Below are positions 57,433-64,000 of a stretch of 64,000 nucleotides of DNA, in pieces. The position numbers and the translations under genes were made by a program. Source of the DNA: an uncultured Agrobacterium sp. Lineage in GTDB: Bacteria > Pseudomonadota > Alphaproteobacteria > Rhizobiales > Rhizobiaceae. How positions within the stretch are numbered: position 1 is the first letter of the stretch; every line of letters begins with the position of its first letter. The notes beneath the pieces are model-generated. The model had not been told where the DNA came from and made no database searches. It worked only from the letters and a program-made list of their open reading frames with translations. The stretch is from the NCBI GenBank assembly GCA_913777615.1, contig CAJYTK010000022.1, forward strand, positions 186,001-250,000, written 5' to 3'.

Positions 57433-58017
57433 TCAATCTTCGTCTGCTTCTTCGTTCTGATTGGCAGCAGCGGCCTTGGCCTGCTTGTCCGCCTTCAGCG
57501 CGTCACGAATAAGGTCATCCGTCAAAACCAGTTTGGCATCAGACAGCGTGTTGAACGGGATCGTCACGACCGGCTCTTCGCCATAGCCGATCTGGTCGCG
57601 CTCGAGCTTGAAGCTGTCAGCCTCGACTTCCGCGATCTTGCCACGGAAGCGCTTGCGATTATCCACCAGGATCGAGGTCTCGACCTTGACGAGATGCCCC
57701 TGCCAGCGAACAAAATCGGACTTGCGAACCATCGGACGGTCGATGCCAGGCGAGGACACTTCCAGATGATACGCCTTTTCGACGGGATCTTCCACATCGA
57801 GGACCGGCGAAATGGCCATCGAGACGGCTTCGCAATCCTGAACGGTCATGGTCCCGTCTTCACGTTCGGCCATGATCTGCAATGTCGAGCCATTCTGGCT
57901 GGAAAGCCGGACCCTGACAAGCACGAAACCCATTCCGGTCAAAATCGGCTCGATGATCTCGGCGATCCGCTGGTCGATGCCTGTTTCGGTTATCAGTCTC
58001 GGTTCGGCTGCTGCCAT
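57433..58017 (-). CDS. rimP: ribosome maturation factor RimP
   Basis: Assists assembly of the 30S subunit head. It has 194 residues, with the N-terminal part [33 protein letters not shown] and the central [34 protein letters not shown] (core [10 protein letters not shown]), which is diagnostic. The C-terminus is an extra acidic and Ala-rich tail ([16 protein letters not shown]), as in other rhizobial RimP. It is the first gene of the rimP-nusA-ylxR-infB-rbfA-truB operon and is preceded by a hairpin with U-run. Confidence 0.96.
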   Translation of the reverse strand: MAAAEPRLITETGIDQRIAEIIEPILTGMGFVLVRVRLSSQNGSTLQIMAEREDGTMTVQDCEAVSMAISPVLDVEDPVEKAYHLEVSSPGIDRPMVRKSDFVRWQGHLVKVETSILVDNRKRFRGKIAEVEADSFKLERDQIGYGEEPVVTIPFNTLSDAKLVLTDDLIRDALKADKQAKAAAANQNEEADED

Positions 58018-58077
58018 TATGCTCTTCCGGTGTTCTTTGCGCGGAACATCTGCTCCGGTTTGACGATCCGCCTAACG

Positions 58078-58109
58078 AAAAAGAGCGGGGCCTTGGGGAC
58101 CCCACTCTT
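58078..58109 (-). terminator. terminator-like hairpin in the rimP leader (possible attenuator)
   Basis: Minus-strand stem of 10 pairs including one G-T (58100-58109 with 58081-58090; AAGAGTGGGG pairs CCCCGCTCTT), 9-base loop, then TTTTTCG after the stem's last pairs. It lies 60 bases before the rimP start. The gene on the other side (58283) is on the plus strand, so no minus-strand gene upstream needs it. A promoter-like TTGCAT at 58165-58160 with TATATC 17 bases on would give a leader of about 50 bases before termination. Confidence 0.55.
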
Positions 58110-58282
58110 CATCAGACGATCAAGAATTTGAACGGGGATATAAACCCTTCTGTCCGGAAATGCAAGGTTTGCGGCGCAAATCCGAATATTCGATTTTTTC
58201 TGCCACAATTTCACCTTTGCAGCGTTTGAATGGGTGGTGTCACCGCCATCGACCTTTATAGTGCCTGCTGCCAGAACAGCAG

Positions 58283-59932
58283 TTGAAATCAATTGGATCG
58301 CTCGTGCCCGACCGTCAATCGCCACTCGCGCCACTCCGGCACCCGACTTACAAGCGCATCTGGTTCGCCAGCATCGCGTCCAACTTCGGCGGGCTCATCC
58401 AGGCCGTGGGTGCCGCATGGATGATGACGGCACTTTCGACGTCCGAGAACATGATCGCGCTGGTGCAGGCCTCTACCTCGCTGCCGATCATGCTGTTCTC
58501 GCTGATTTCCGGCGCGCTTGCCGACAGTTTCGATCGGCGTCGGATCATGCTGTCCGCGCAGTTCCTGATGCTTGCCGCGTCGATCCTGCTGACAGTCTTT
58601 GCCTGGGCGAATCTTCTGACCCCATGGCTGCTTCTGTTCTTCACCTTCATGATCGGCTGCGGTACGGCGCTGAACAATCCGTCTTGGCAGGCATCGGTCG
58701 GTGAGATGGTGCCGCGGGAGGACCTGCCTGCGGCGGTGACGCTCAACAGCGTCGGTTTCAACATCACCCGTAGCGTCGGCCCTGCCATCGGTGGTGTCAT
58801 CGTCGCGGCAGCCGGTGCCGCGGCAGCCTTTCTTGTCAATGCGCTTAGCTACTTCACGCTGATCTATGCACTGTTCAAATGGCAACCGCCAAAGAACAAT
58901 TCGACGCTCCCGCGTGAGCAGTTGCTGGCCGCGATCTCCGCCGGTATGCGCTATGTCGCGATGTCGCCCAATATCGGCAAAGTTCTGGTGCGCGGCTTTC
59001 TCTTCGGCCTTTCCGCCAGCGCTATCCTGGCGCTGATGCCGCTCGTGGCGCGCGATCTCGTCGAAGGCGGACCGCTGACCTACGGCATCATGCTCGGCGC
59101 CTTCGGCGTTGGCGCTATCGGTGGGGCGCTGATGAGCGCCAGGCTTCGCGAGATGATGAGCAGCGAGTGGATCGTGCGGGTCGCCTTTCTCGGCTTCGCC
59201 TTGAGCGCCGGCGTTACCGCCATCAGCACCAATGCGATCATCACCAGCCTGTTTCTGACGATTTCAGGTGCCAGTTGGGTTCTGGCGCTCTCGCTTTTCA
59301 ACACCATCGTGCAGCTCTCCACCCCCCGGTGGGTCGTTGGGCGTGCGCTCTCGCTCTACCAGACGCTGACCTTCGGCGGCATCGCGGTCGGCAGTTGGCT
59401 CTGGGGCTCTCTGGCGGAAGATCATGGCCTGACCTTCTCGCTCCTTTGTTCCTGTGTGCTGATGCTGCTTGGCGTCGTCGTCGGCTTCAAGCTCACCATG
59501 CCGGCCTTCGCCTCACTGAACCTCGATCCGCTGAATCGCTTCGTCGAGCCGCCTCTGCGACTGGATGTTAAACCCCGCAGCGGCCCGATCGCGATCATGG
59601 TGGATTACGAGATCGACGATGCCGATCTGCCGGAGTTCATGGCGATCATGGCAGAGCGCCGTCGCATCCGCATCCGCGATGGCGCGCGCAACTGGAGCCT
59701 GATGCGGGATCTGGAAAACCCGGATGTCTGGACGGAGATCTACCACGTCCCGACCTGGGTCGAATATGTCCGCCACAATCACCGACGGACCCAGGCCGAC
59801 GCGGAAAGCTGGGATCGCATCCTGACGCTACACAAGGGCAAGACACGCCCCCGCGTCCACCGGATGATCGAGCGCCAGGCGATCCCGCCGCAGGACGATA
59901 TTTTCCATAAGGCCCATATCGATCCGCATTGA
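58283..59932 (+). CDS. MFS transporter (EntS/MFS_3 type) with C-terminal soluble domain
   Basis: A 549-residue protein. Residues about 20-420 form a major facilitator domain with 10-12 helices, with the loop GALADSFDRRRIMLSAQ between helices 2 and 3 and GCGTALNNPSWQASVGEMVPRE, typical of the MFS_3 group containing the enterobactin exporter EntS. Residues about 440-549 are soluble, with IAIMVDYEIDDADLPEFMAIMAERRR and WTEIYHVPTWVEYVRHNHRRT, resembling a ferredoxin-like (antibiotic monooxygenase-type) fold. The start is TTG 58283 or GTG 58304. No siderophore gene is near, so the substrate is open. Confidence 0.86.
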   Translation: MKSIGSLVPDRQSPLAPLRHPTYKRIWFASIASNFGGLIQAVGAAWMMTALSTSENMIALVQASTSLPIMLFSLISGALADSFDRRRIMLSAQFLMLAASILLTVFAWANLLTPWLLLFFTFMIGCGTALNNPSWQASVGEMVPREDLPAAVTLNSVGFNITRSVGPAIGGVIVAAAGAAAAFLVNALSYFTLIYALFKWQPPKNNSTLPREQLLAAISAGMRYVAMSPNIGKVLVRGFLFGLSASAILALMPLVARDLVEGGPLTYGIMLGAFGVGAIGGALMSARLREMMSSEWIVRVAFLGFALSAGVTAISTNAIITSLFLTISGASWVLALSLFNTIVQLSTPRWVVGRALSLYQTLTFGGIAVGSWLWGSLAEDHGLTFSLLCSCVLMLLGVVVGFKLTMPAFASLNLDPLNRFVEPPLRLDVKPRSGPIAIMVDYEIDDADLPEFMAIMAERRRIRIRDGARNWSLMRDLENPDVWTEIYHVPTWVEYVRHNHRRTQADAESWDRILTLHKGKTRPRVHRMIERQAIPPQDDIFHKAHIDPH

Positions 59933-59966
59933 GCGGATCGACAAACTGACCTCGCGTTCAGACGGT

Positions 59967-61232
59967 TTACCTGAGCTTTGTTTTCAGGGAAGCATCAGGA
60001 AAGCAGGTCGGCTTCAAGCCGTTCTTTGCCTGCCAATCACCCAGCGATCGGCGGGTCTTGAAGCCGGCCAGGCCATCGGCCTTGCCGACATCATAGCCCT
60101 TGGCAACCAATGCCTTCTGCATGGCAAGCACATCGGAACGGAGCATGGAGCCGACATTGCCCCATTCCGCCTTGAACGGGCCCCCACCATAGGCAATGCG
60201 ATCAGCGAGATTGCCGATGAAAAGCGCGTAGAGATCGGAGTTGTTATACTCCTTGATGACGTAGAAATTCGGCGTCACGACGAATTCCGGGCCGTGGCGA
60301 CCGGCGGGAACCAGCATCATGCCATCGGCGCTCAAGTCGTTGGACGGAAAGCCTTTTCCAGAAACGCGGGTGATGCCCATCTTGGCCCATTGAGACACCA
60401 GCTTCGCCAGATCCGGACCTTCCTGCGCGCAGGAAACATTGTCTGGTATGGAAACCTCAAAACCCCAGTCGCGGTCGCGCTGCCAGCCGCGTTTCGATAG
60501 ATAGTTGGCGATGGATGCCAAGGCGTCGGGTACCGAATTCCAGATATCGCGATGGCCGTCTCCGTCGAAATCGACGGCATATTTGAGGTAACTCGACGGC
60601 ATGAACTGCGGTTGCCCGAGCGCGCCAGCCCAGGATCCCATCATCCGCGAGGGTGGCACGTCGCCGCTTTCGGCAATCTTCAGCGCATCGATCAGCTCGG
60701 CCCGGAACATGTCCTTGCGGGTGGAGGCATAGGCCTTGGTCGCCAATACGTCGATGACGGAATTGGGAAGCTTCGCACGACCGAAACCAGACTCACGGCC
60801 CCAAATGGCGATAACGATATTGCCGGGAACGCCATAGGTCGCTTCGATACGCTTGAGGGTGGCAGCATGGGTGGCGGCAAGCGAGCGCCCCGTTGCCGCA
60901 AGACCCTGAAGCCGCTTTTCGGAAAAATACGCTCCGGGAGAGGAGAACTCGGCCTGGCTTTGCGCCTGCTCCTTGGGTGGCTTCTGGCCCGGCACGAGAA
61001 CGTCCGGCAGTTTCCAGTTGATCGTCAAACCCGTCAGTGCGGCTTCAAGCGTCTTTTGCGACACCCCGGCCTTTTTCGCTTCCGGCCAGATTTCCCGCTT
61101 CAGCCAGGCGTTGAATTCCGCATCGTATTTTGCGGCCGCGGCTCCCGTCGGGATAGACTGGGCAAGTGCTGCGCCTGAAGAGAGAAGAGAAACTGCGGCG
61201 GCGACTGCAAGGCCGATTGTGTGAGCGCGCAT
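59967..61232 (-). CDS. lytic murein transglycosylase (MltB-like) with peptidoglycan-binding domain
   Basis: A 421-residue exported enzyme with signal peptide (IGLAVAAAVSLLSSGAALAQ). The transglycosylase domain (SLT_2 family, about residues 35-330) carries the catalytic Glu in IAIWGRESGFGRAKL, the motif MMGSWAGALGQPQFMPSSYLKYAVDFDGDGHRDIWNSVPDALASIANYLSKRGW (core GALGQPQFMPS), and NFYVIKEYNNSDLYALFIGNLADRI. The C-terminal 60 residues form a PG_binding_1 domain (RSDVLAMQKALVAKGYDVGKADG). There is no lipobox, so it is a soluble periplasmic form rather than MltB lipoprotein. It is convergent with the MFS gene. Confidence 0.93.
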   Translation of the reverse strand: MRAHTIGLAVAAAVSLLSSGAALAQSIPTGAAAAKYDAEFNAWLKREIWPEAKKAGVSQKTLEAALTGLTINWKLPDVLVPGQKPPKEQAQSQAEFSSPGAYFSEKRLQGLAATGRSLAATHAATLKRIEATYGVPGNIVIAIWGRESGFGRAKLPNSVIDVLATKAYASTRKDMFRAELIDALKIAESGDVPPSRMMGSWAGALGQPQFMPSSYLKYAVDFDGDGHRDIWNSVPDALASIANYLSKRGWQRDRDWGFEVSIPDNVSCAQEGPDLAKLVSQWAKMGITRVSGKGFPSNDLSADGMMLVPAGRHGPEFVVTPNFYVIKEYNNSDLYALFIGNLADRIAYGGGPFKAEWGNVGSMLRSDVLAMQKALVAKGYDVGKADGLAGFKTRRSLGDWQAKNGLKPTCFPDASLKTKLR

Positions 61233-61255
61233 TCGGTCTCCTTATCGTATGCTAT

Positions 61256-61861
61256 TTAAATCGCTGTGCGGGCTCGAAGCGCCGCGGTCAGTGTGCCTTC
61301 GTCGAGATAATCCAACTCGCCACCGACCGGAACTCCATGGGCGAGGCGCGTGATCTTGACGTCGAGATCGGTCAGTCGATCAGTGATGTAATGCGCAGTC
61401 GCCTGGCCCTCGACGGTGGCGTTGACGGCGATTATCAACTCGCGAATGCCGCCGACACTCACGCGGTCGATCAGGCCCTTGATGTTCAAATCCTCAGGGC
61501 CGACCCCATCCAGCGGGGAGAGCGTGCCGCCCAGCACGTGATAGGCCGTGTTCATCGCCCCTGCCCGTTCCAGCGCCCAGAGATCGGACACATCTTCCAC
61601 AACGATGATGACCGACTGGTCGCGCTGCACATCGGTACAGACAGTGCAGGGATCGATCGTATCGACATTGCCGCAACAGGAGCAGATCTTGACCTTGTCA
61701 TAGGCTTCGCCCATGGCGCTCCCAAGCGGGCCGAGTAACTGCTCCTTCTTCTTGATGAGGTGCAGCGCCGCGCGGCGCGCAGAGCGAGGCCCAAGTCCCG
61801 GCACCTTTGCCAGAAGCTGGATCAGTTTTTCGATTTCGGGACCGGTGACTCGTTTTGCCAT
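61256..61861 (-). CDS. recR: recombination protein RecR
   Basis: Acts with RecF and RecO in gap repair. It has 201 residues. The helix-hairpin-helix region [23 protein letters not shown], four-Cys zinc finger [16 protein letters not shown], and Toprim domain with [15 protein letters not shown] and [19 protein letters not shown] are complete. With ybaB and dnaX upstream on the same strand it forms the conserved dnaX-ybaB-recR cluster, here interrupted by the MOSC gene on the plus strand. Confidence 0.98.
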   Translation of the reverse strand: MAKRVTGPEIEKLIQLLAKVPGLGPRSARRAALHLIKKKEQLLGPLGSAMGEAYDKVKICSCCGNVDTIDPCTVCTDVQRDQSVIIVVEDVSDLWALERAGAMNTAYHVLGGTLSPLDGVGPEDLNIKGLIDRVSVGGIRELIIAVNATVEGQATAHYITDRLTDLDVKITRLAHGVPVGGELDYLDEGTLTAALRARTAI

Positions 61862-61919
61862 GGAGCGTTTCTACTGCATTATTCGTTGAACGGGAATCGG
61901 TAAGGGCAGAAGGCATCTC

Positions 61920-62531
61920 ATGAAAATTCAGGCTATTTGTCGCGCCGATGCACAGGCGCTACCCGGCAAGACATCCAAGACCGGCATCTTCAAGCACGCT
62001 GTAATTGGCCCTGTGATGGTGGACGTACAAGGCATCGTCGGTGACGCGGTTTGTAACCGCAAGCACCATGGAGGACCGGACCAGGCGATCTATGCCATGG
62101 GCTCGGGCGACCTCGACTTCTGGACCGGAGACCGCGGTCACCCAATCGAGCCCGGATTCTTCGGCGAAAACCTTGTGATCGAAGGCATGGACAGTGCCGC
62201 GCTTTGCGTCGGGGATCGGCTTGAGCTTCAACAGGTGACGCTGGAAGTCACCGCCGCGCGCATCCCCTGCGCCACACTCACTGCCCGTGTCGGCGACCCG
62301 CATTTTGCCAAGCGCTTTCGCGATGCAGGTCATCCCGGGGCTTACTGCCGTGTCCTTAAAACCGGCATGATAGAGGCCGGGGAGAGTGTGACCCTCATAC
62401 CGTATGCCGGTACGAAACTCCCGATCCCCGTCATCCTCAAGCGCTTTCGGCCCAACCGCTTGACGCAGGACGAGCGCGCCGCTTTTCTCGGCACGCCCCT
62501 TGCCATTCGCTTTCGCGAGATGATCGCCTAA
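61920..62531 (+). CDS. MOSC-domain protein (YiiM-like)
   Basis: A 203-residue protein of the MOSC superfamily, which includes the sulfur-carrying C-terminal domain of molybdenum cofactor sulfurase and the YiiM/YuaD proteins. Motifs are GDAVCNRKHHGGPDQAIYAM (core KHHGGPDQA), PGFFGENLVIEGMD, RIPCATLTARVGDPHFAKRF with the conserved Cys, and GHPGAYCRVLKTG. The Cys residues could bind a metal or sulfur. YiiM acts on N-hydroxylated compounds in E. coli. The same role here is not shown. It is inserted on the plus strand between recR and ybaB. Confidence 0.9.
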   Translation: MKIQAICRADAQALPGKTSKTGIFKHAVIGPVMVDVQGIVGDAVCNRKHHGGPDQAIYAMGSGDLDFWTGDRGHPIEPGFFGENLVIEGMDSAALCVGDRLELQQVTLEVTAARIPCATLTARVGDPHFAKRFRDAGHPGAYCRVLKTGMIEAGESVTLIPYAGTKLPIPVILKRFRPNRLTQDERAAFLGTPLAIRFREMIA

Positions 62532-62567
62532 GTCTTGGCGGTCCATGCCGCCAAAGAGCGTCGGATC

Positions 62568-62891
62568 TTAGAATGGAAACTTCATGCCTGGCGGGATCGG
62601 CAGGCCAGCCGTAATACCGGCCATCTTCTCCTGAGCCTGGGCCTCACCCTTTTCCTTCGCATCCTTATGGGCTGCAACAATCAGGTCTTCGAGGATTTCG
62701 ACTTCGTCTTCCTTGAAGAGTGACGGGTCGATCTTCAGGCCGCGCATTTCGCCCTTGCCATTGAGGGTAACGGTCACGAGGCCGCCGCCGGAGCTGCCGT
62801 GGACTTCGAGTGCGGCAATTTCTTCCTGCACCTTCTCCATCTTGGCCTGCATTTCCTTGACCTTGCCCATCATGCCCATAATGTCACGCAT
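62568..62891 (-). CDS. ybaB: YbaB/EbfC-family nucleoid-associated protein
   Basis: A small DNA-binding protein (107 residues) forming dimers. The diagnostic pattern is [53 protein letters not shown] (core [13 protein letters not shown] and [14 protein letters not shown]). It usually lies between dnaX and recR, as here. The start ATG at 62891 follows AGGAG by 8 bases. A longer frame up to 63017 would add an unconserved leader and run close to dnaX. Confidence 0.96.
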   Translation of the reverse strand: MRDIMGMMGKVKEMQAKMEKVQEEIAALEVHGSSGGGLVTVTLNGKGEMRGLKIDPSLFKEDEVEILEDLIVAAHKDAKEKGEAQAQEKMAGITAGLPIPPGMKFPF

Positions 62892-62964
62892 GGCTGAAAC
62901 TCCTGTTTTTGTTGTTGGGGCGGTTGATCCGAACACGGCTACGGTCGTCAACTCTGCCGTTTTC

Positions 62965-64000
62965 TCAAAACTCGATATCGTCGCCGGGAAGAATATCGCC
63001 TTCACTCGATTCGGCAACGGAAGGCGGGCTTACGTCTTCGACTTCTTCCTGAACGGCTGCACGAATGCGCACATCGGTGATCTTTGCGCCGGGGAACTGC
63101 GAGAGGATGGCTGCAACATCCGGATCCTGCCGCGCATCGACCAGACGCGCGTCACGCGCATTGCCTTCCGCTTCGACGAGAGTCGGCTCACCCTCGTCCT
63201 TGCTGAGGCTGACGATCCAGTGGATGCCTGTCCATTCCTTCAGCTTGACGCCAAGTTCGCCGGGGAGCGAGCCTGGCGCGCCTTCGCCAAGACGCATATC
63301 AAGACGGCCAGGCTCGATCTTCACCAGACGCACGAAATTGCGGACTTTAGCCCGTATGACGGGATCTCGATTCTTCTGCGCCAGATCGGCAATATCCTGC
63401 ACCGATTTGACCGGCACTTTCGGTTCAGGCCGTTCCTCGGTACGCGGTGCCGCGACCTGCATGTCCTGCGGGCGGCTATCCGGCACGGCGCGCAGCATGG
63501 CAGTCGGCTGGGGCGCGGATTGCATCTGCGGCGATGTCTGAGCTGAGGCGACGGCCTGCGTCGAGCCATAGGCGCGTGCGCCGCCACCATGACCATTGCC
63601 CCCATTGCCAGCGGAACCGCCAGTCGGCATGGCGCCAGCGCCATTCGCGAGTTCCTCGAGACGACGGGCCGCGTCTTCCGGCGCCGGCAGGTTGGCAGCG
63701 TGCGACAGGCGGATCAATACCATTTCGGCGGCACCGGCAGGGCGCGAAGCGTTCTCCGTTTCGGGAATTCCCTTCAACAGCATCTGCCAGATGCGCGACA
63801 GGGTGGAGACCGCAACACTATCGGCAAATTCTGTACCGCGAAGGCGCTCGACCTCCGACAATGACGGATCTTCCGAAGCGTCCGGCACGTATTTCATGCG
63901 GGTGACCAGATGAGTAAAGTCAGCCAGATCGTTCAGGACAACAACAGGATTGGCGCCCGCTTCATACTGCGCATTGAATTCGGACAGTGCCGCCGCGACA
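62965..64000 (-). CDS. dnaX: DNA polymerase III subunit gamma/tau, C-terminal part (cut by window edge)
   Basis: Clamp-loader ATPase subunit that couples the polymerase to the clamp loader. Only the C-terminal 345 residues are in the window, and the frame stays open through base 64000. The visible part begins within domain III ([34 protein letters not shown]), then a Pro/Gln/Gly-rich linker with alanines, and a conserved C-terminal domain ([45 protein letters not shown]) found in alphaproteobacterial tau. The ATPase domain lies upstream, outside the window. It is followed by ybaB 73 bases later. Confidence 0.95.
   Translation of the reverse strand, partial: VAAALSEFNAQYEAGANPVVVLNDLADFTHLVTRMKYVPDASEDPSLSEVERLRGTEFADSVAVSTLSRIWQMLLKGIPETENASRPAGAAEMVLIRLSHAANLPAPEDAARRLEELANGAGAMPTGGSAGNGGNGHGGGARAYGSTQAVASAQTSPQMQSAPQPTAMLRAVPDSRPQDMQVAAPRTEERPEPKVPVKSVQDIADLAQKNRDPVIRAKVRNFVRLVKIEPGRLDMRLGEGAPGSLPGELGVKLKEWTGIHWIVSLSKDEGEPTLVEAEGNARDARLVDARQDPDVAAILSQFPGAKITDVRIRAAVQEEVEDVSPPSVAESSEGDILPGDDIEF

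Noticed and set aside
58120-58170. A T-loop-like GTTCAAATTC on the minus strand upstream of rimP, considered as a tRNA (metY lies here in E. coli)
   Set aside because: No acceptor, D-arm or anticodon arm pairs around it.
59919-59941. A 9-bp inverted repeat around the stop codon of the MFS_3 gene, considered as a terminator
   Set aside because: The TGA lies in the loop, and neither strand has a U-run after the stem.
62535-62554. A 7-bp hairpin between the MOSC gene and ybaB, considered as a bidirectional terminator
   Set aside because: No U-run follows on either strand. It may aid 3' end formation but I cannot support a terminator call.

Overview
This window looks like core chromosome of an alphaproteobacterium in the Rhizobiaceae, most like Agrobacterium or Rhizobium. 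The reasons are the Irr-type Fur regulator beside fabA-fabB-fabI, a fructose ABC operon of the rhizobial frcBCA type with a ROK regulator, a cyoABCD-surf1 quinol oxidase operon, a yejABEF peptide importer, and a rimP-nusA-ylxR-infB-rbfA-truB / rpsO / pnp block. I see no tRNA or rRNA gene, CRISPR array, insertion sequence, integrase or phage gene, and no stretch whose gene content suggests recent transfer.

Layout. 1-6.9 kb (all minus): add (cut by the window edge), deoB, surf1 and cyoDCBA. 7.2-8.5 kb: an MFS transporter. 8.8-10 kb: two TadE/TadG-like pseudopilin genes. 10.2-13.6 kb: fabI, fabB, fabA (minus), divergent from irr (plus). 13.7-16.6 kb: TRIC-type channel, a small secreted Cys-rich protein, a DUF1275 membrane protein and gluconokinase. 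16.6-26.7 kb (minus): an amine oxidase, a glutamine-synthetase-like ligase and a DadA-like oxidase downstream of yejABEF. 26.9-33.9 kb (plus): murein endopeptidase, methylglyoxal synthase, glucokinase, an ABC exporter, dapB, gpmA and a malate/lactate-type dehydrogenase. 33.9-38.4 kb: frcR divergent from frcBCA. 38.7-46.5 kb: lipoprotein hydrolase, recF, MoeB/ThiF-like enzyme, GNAT, 2-hydroxyacid dehydrogenase, SH3 protein, adenosine kinase and AEC transporter. 46.6-58 kb (minus): 16S rRNA methyltransferase, pnp, rpsO, truB, rbfA, infB, ylxR, nusA and rimP. 58.3-64 kb: MFS exporter, MltB-like transglycosylase, recR, MOSC protein, ybaB and dnaX (cut by the window edge).

How the genes work together. 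The left part covers nucleoside salvage, a terminal oxidase and unsaturated fatty-acid synthesis. The centre is uptake and catabolism of peptides, amines and sugars. The right part is translation and RNA turnover, ending in the recR-ybaB-dnaX replication/repair cluster. Many adjacent genes overlap by 1-4 bases (TGATG, ATGA or GTGA junctions), which suggests translational coupling.

I found no convincing undescribed multi-gene system. The observations most worth a second look are non-coding. They are an intrinsic terminator on the plus strand near 45.45 kb with no gene upstream to serve, preceded by a foldable segment (a candidate small RNA); a terminator-like hairpin in the rimP leader; a perfect 19-bp inverted repeat between cyoD and surf1; and a short dispersed repeat present twice. 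A MoeB/ThiF-like enzyme that lacks the zinc-binding cysteines is the most notable protein.
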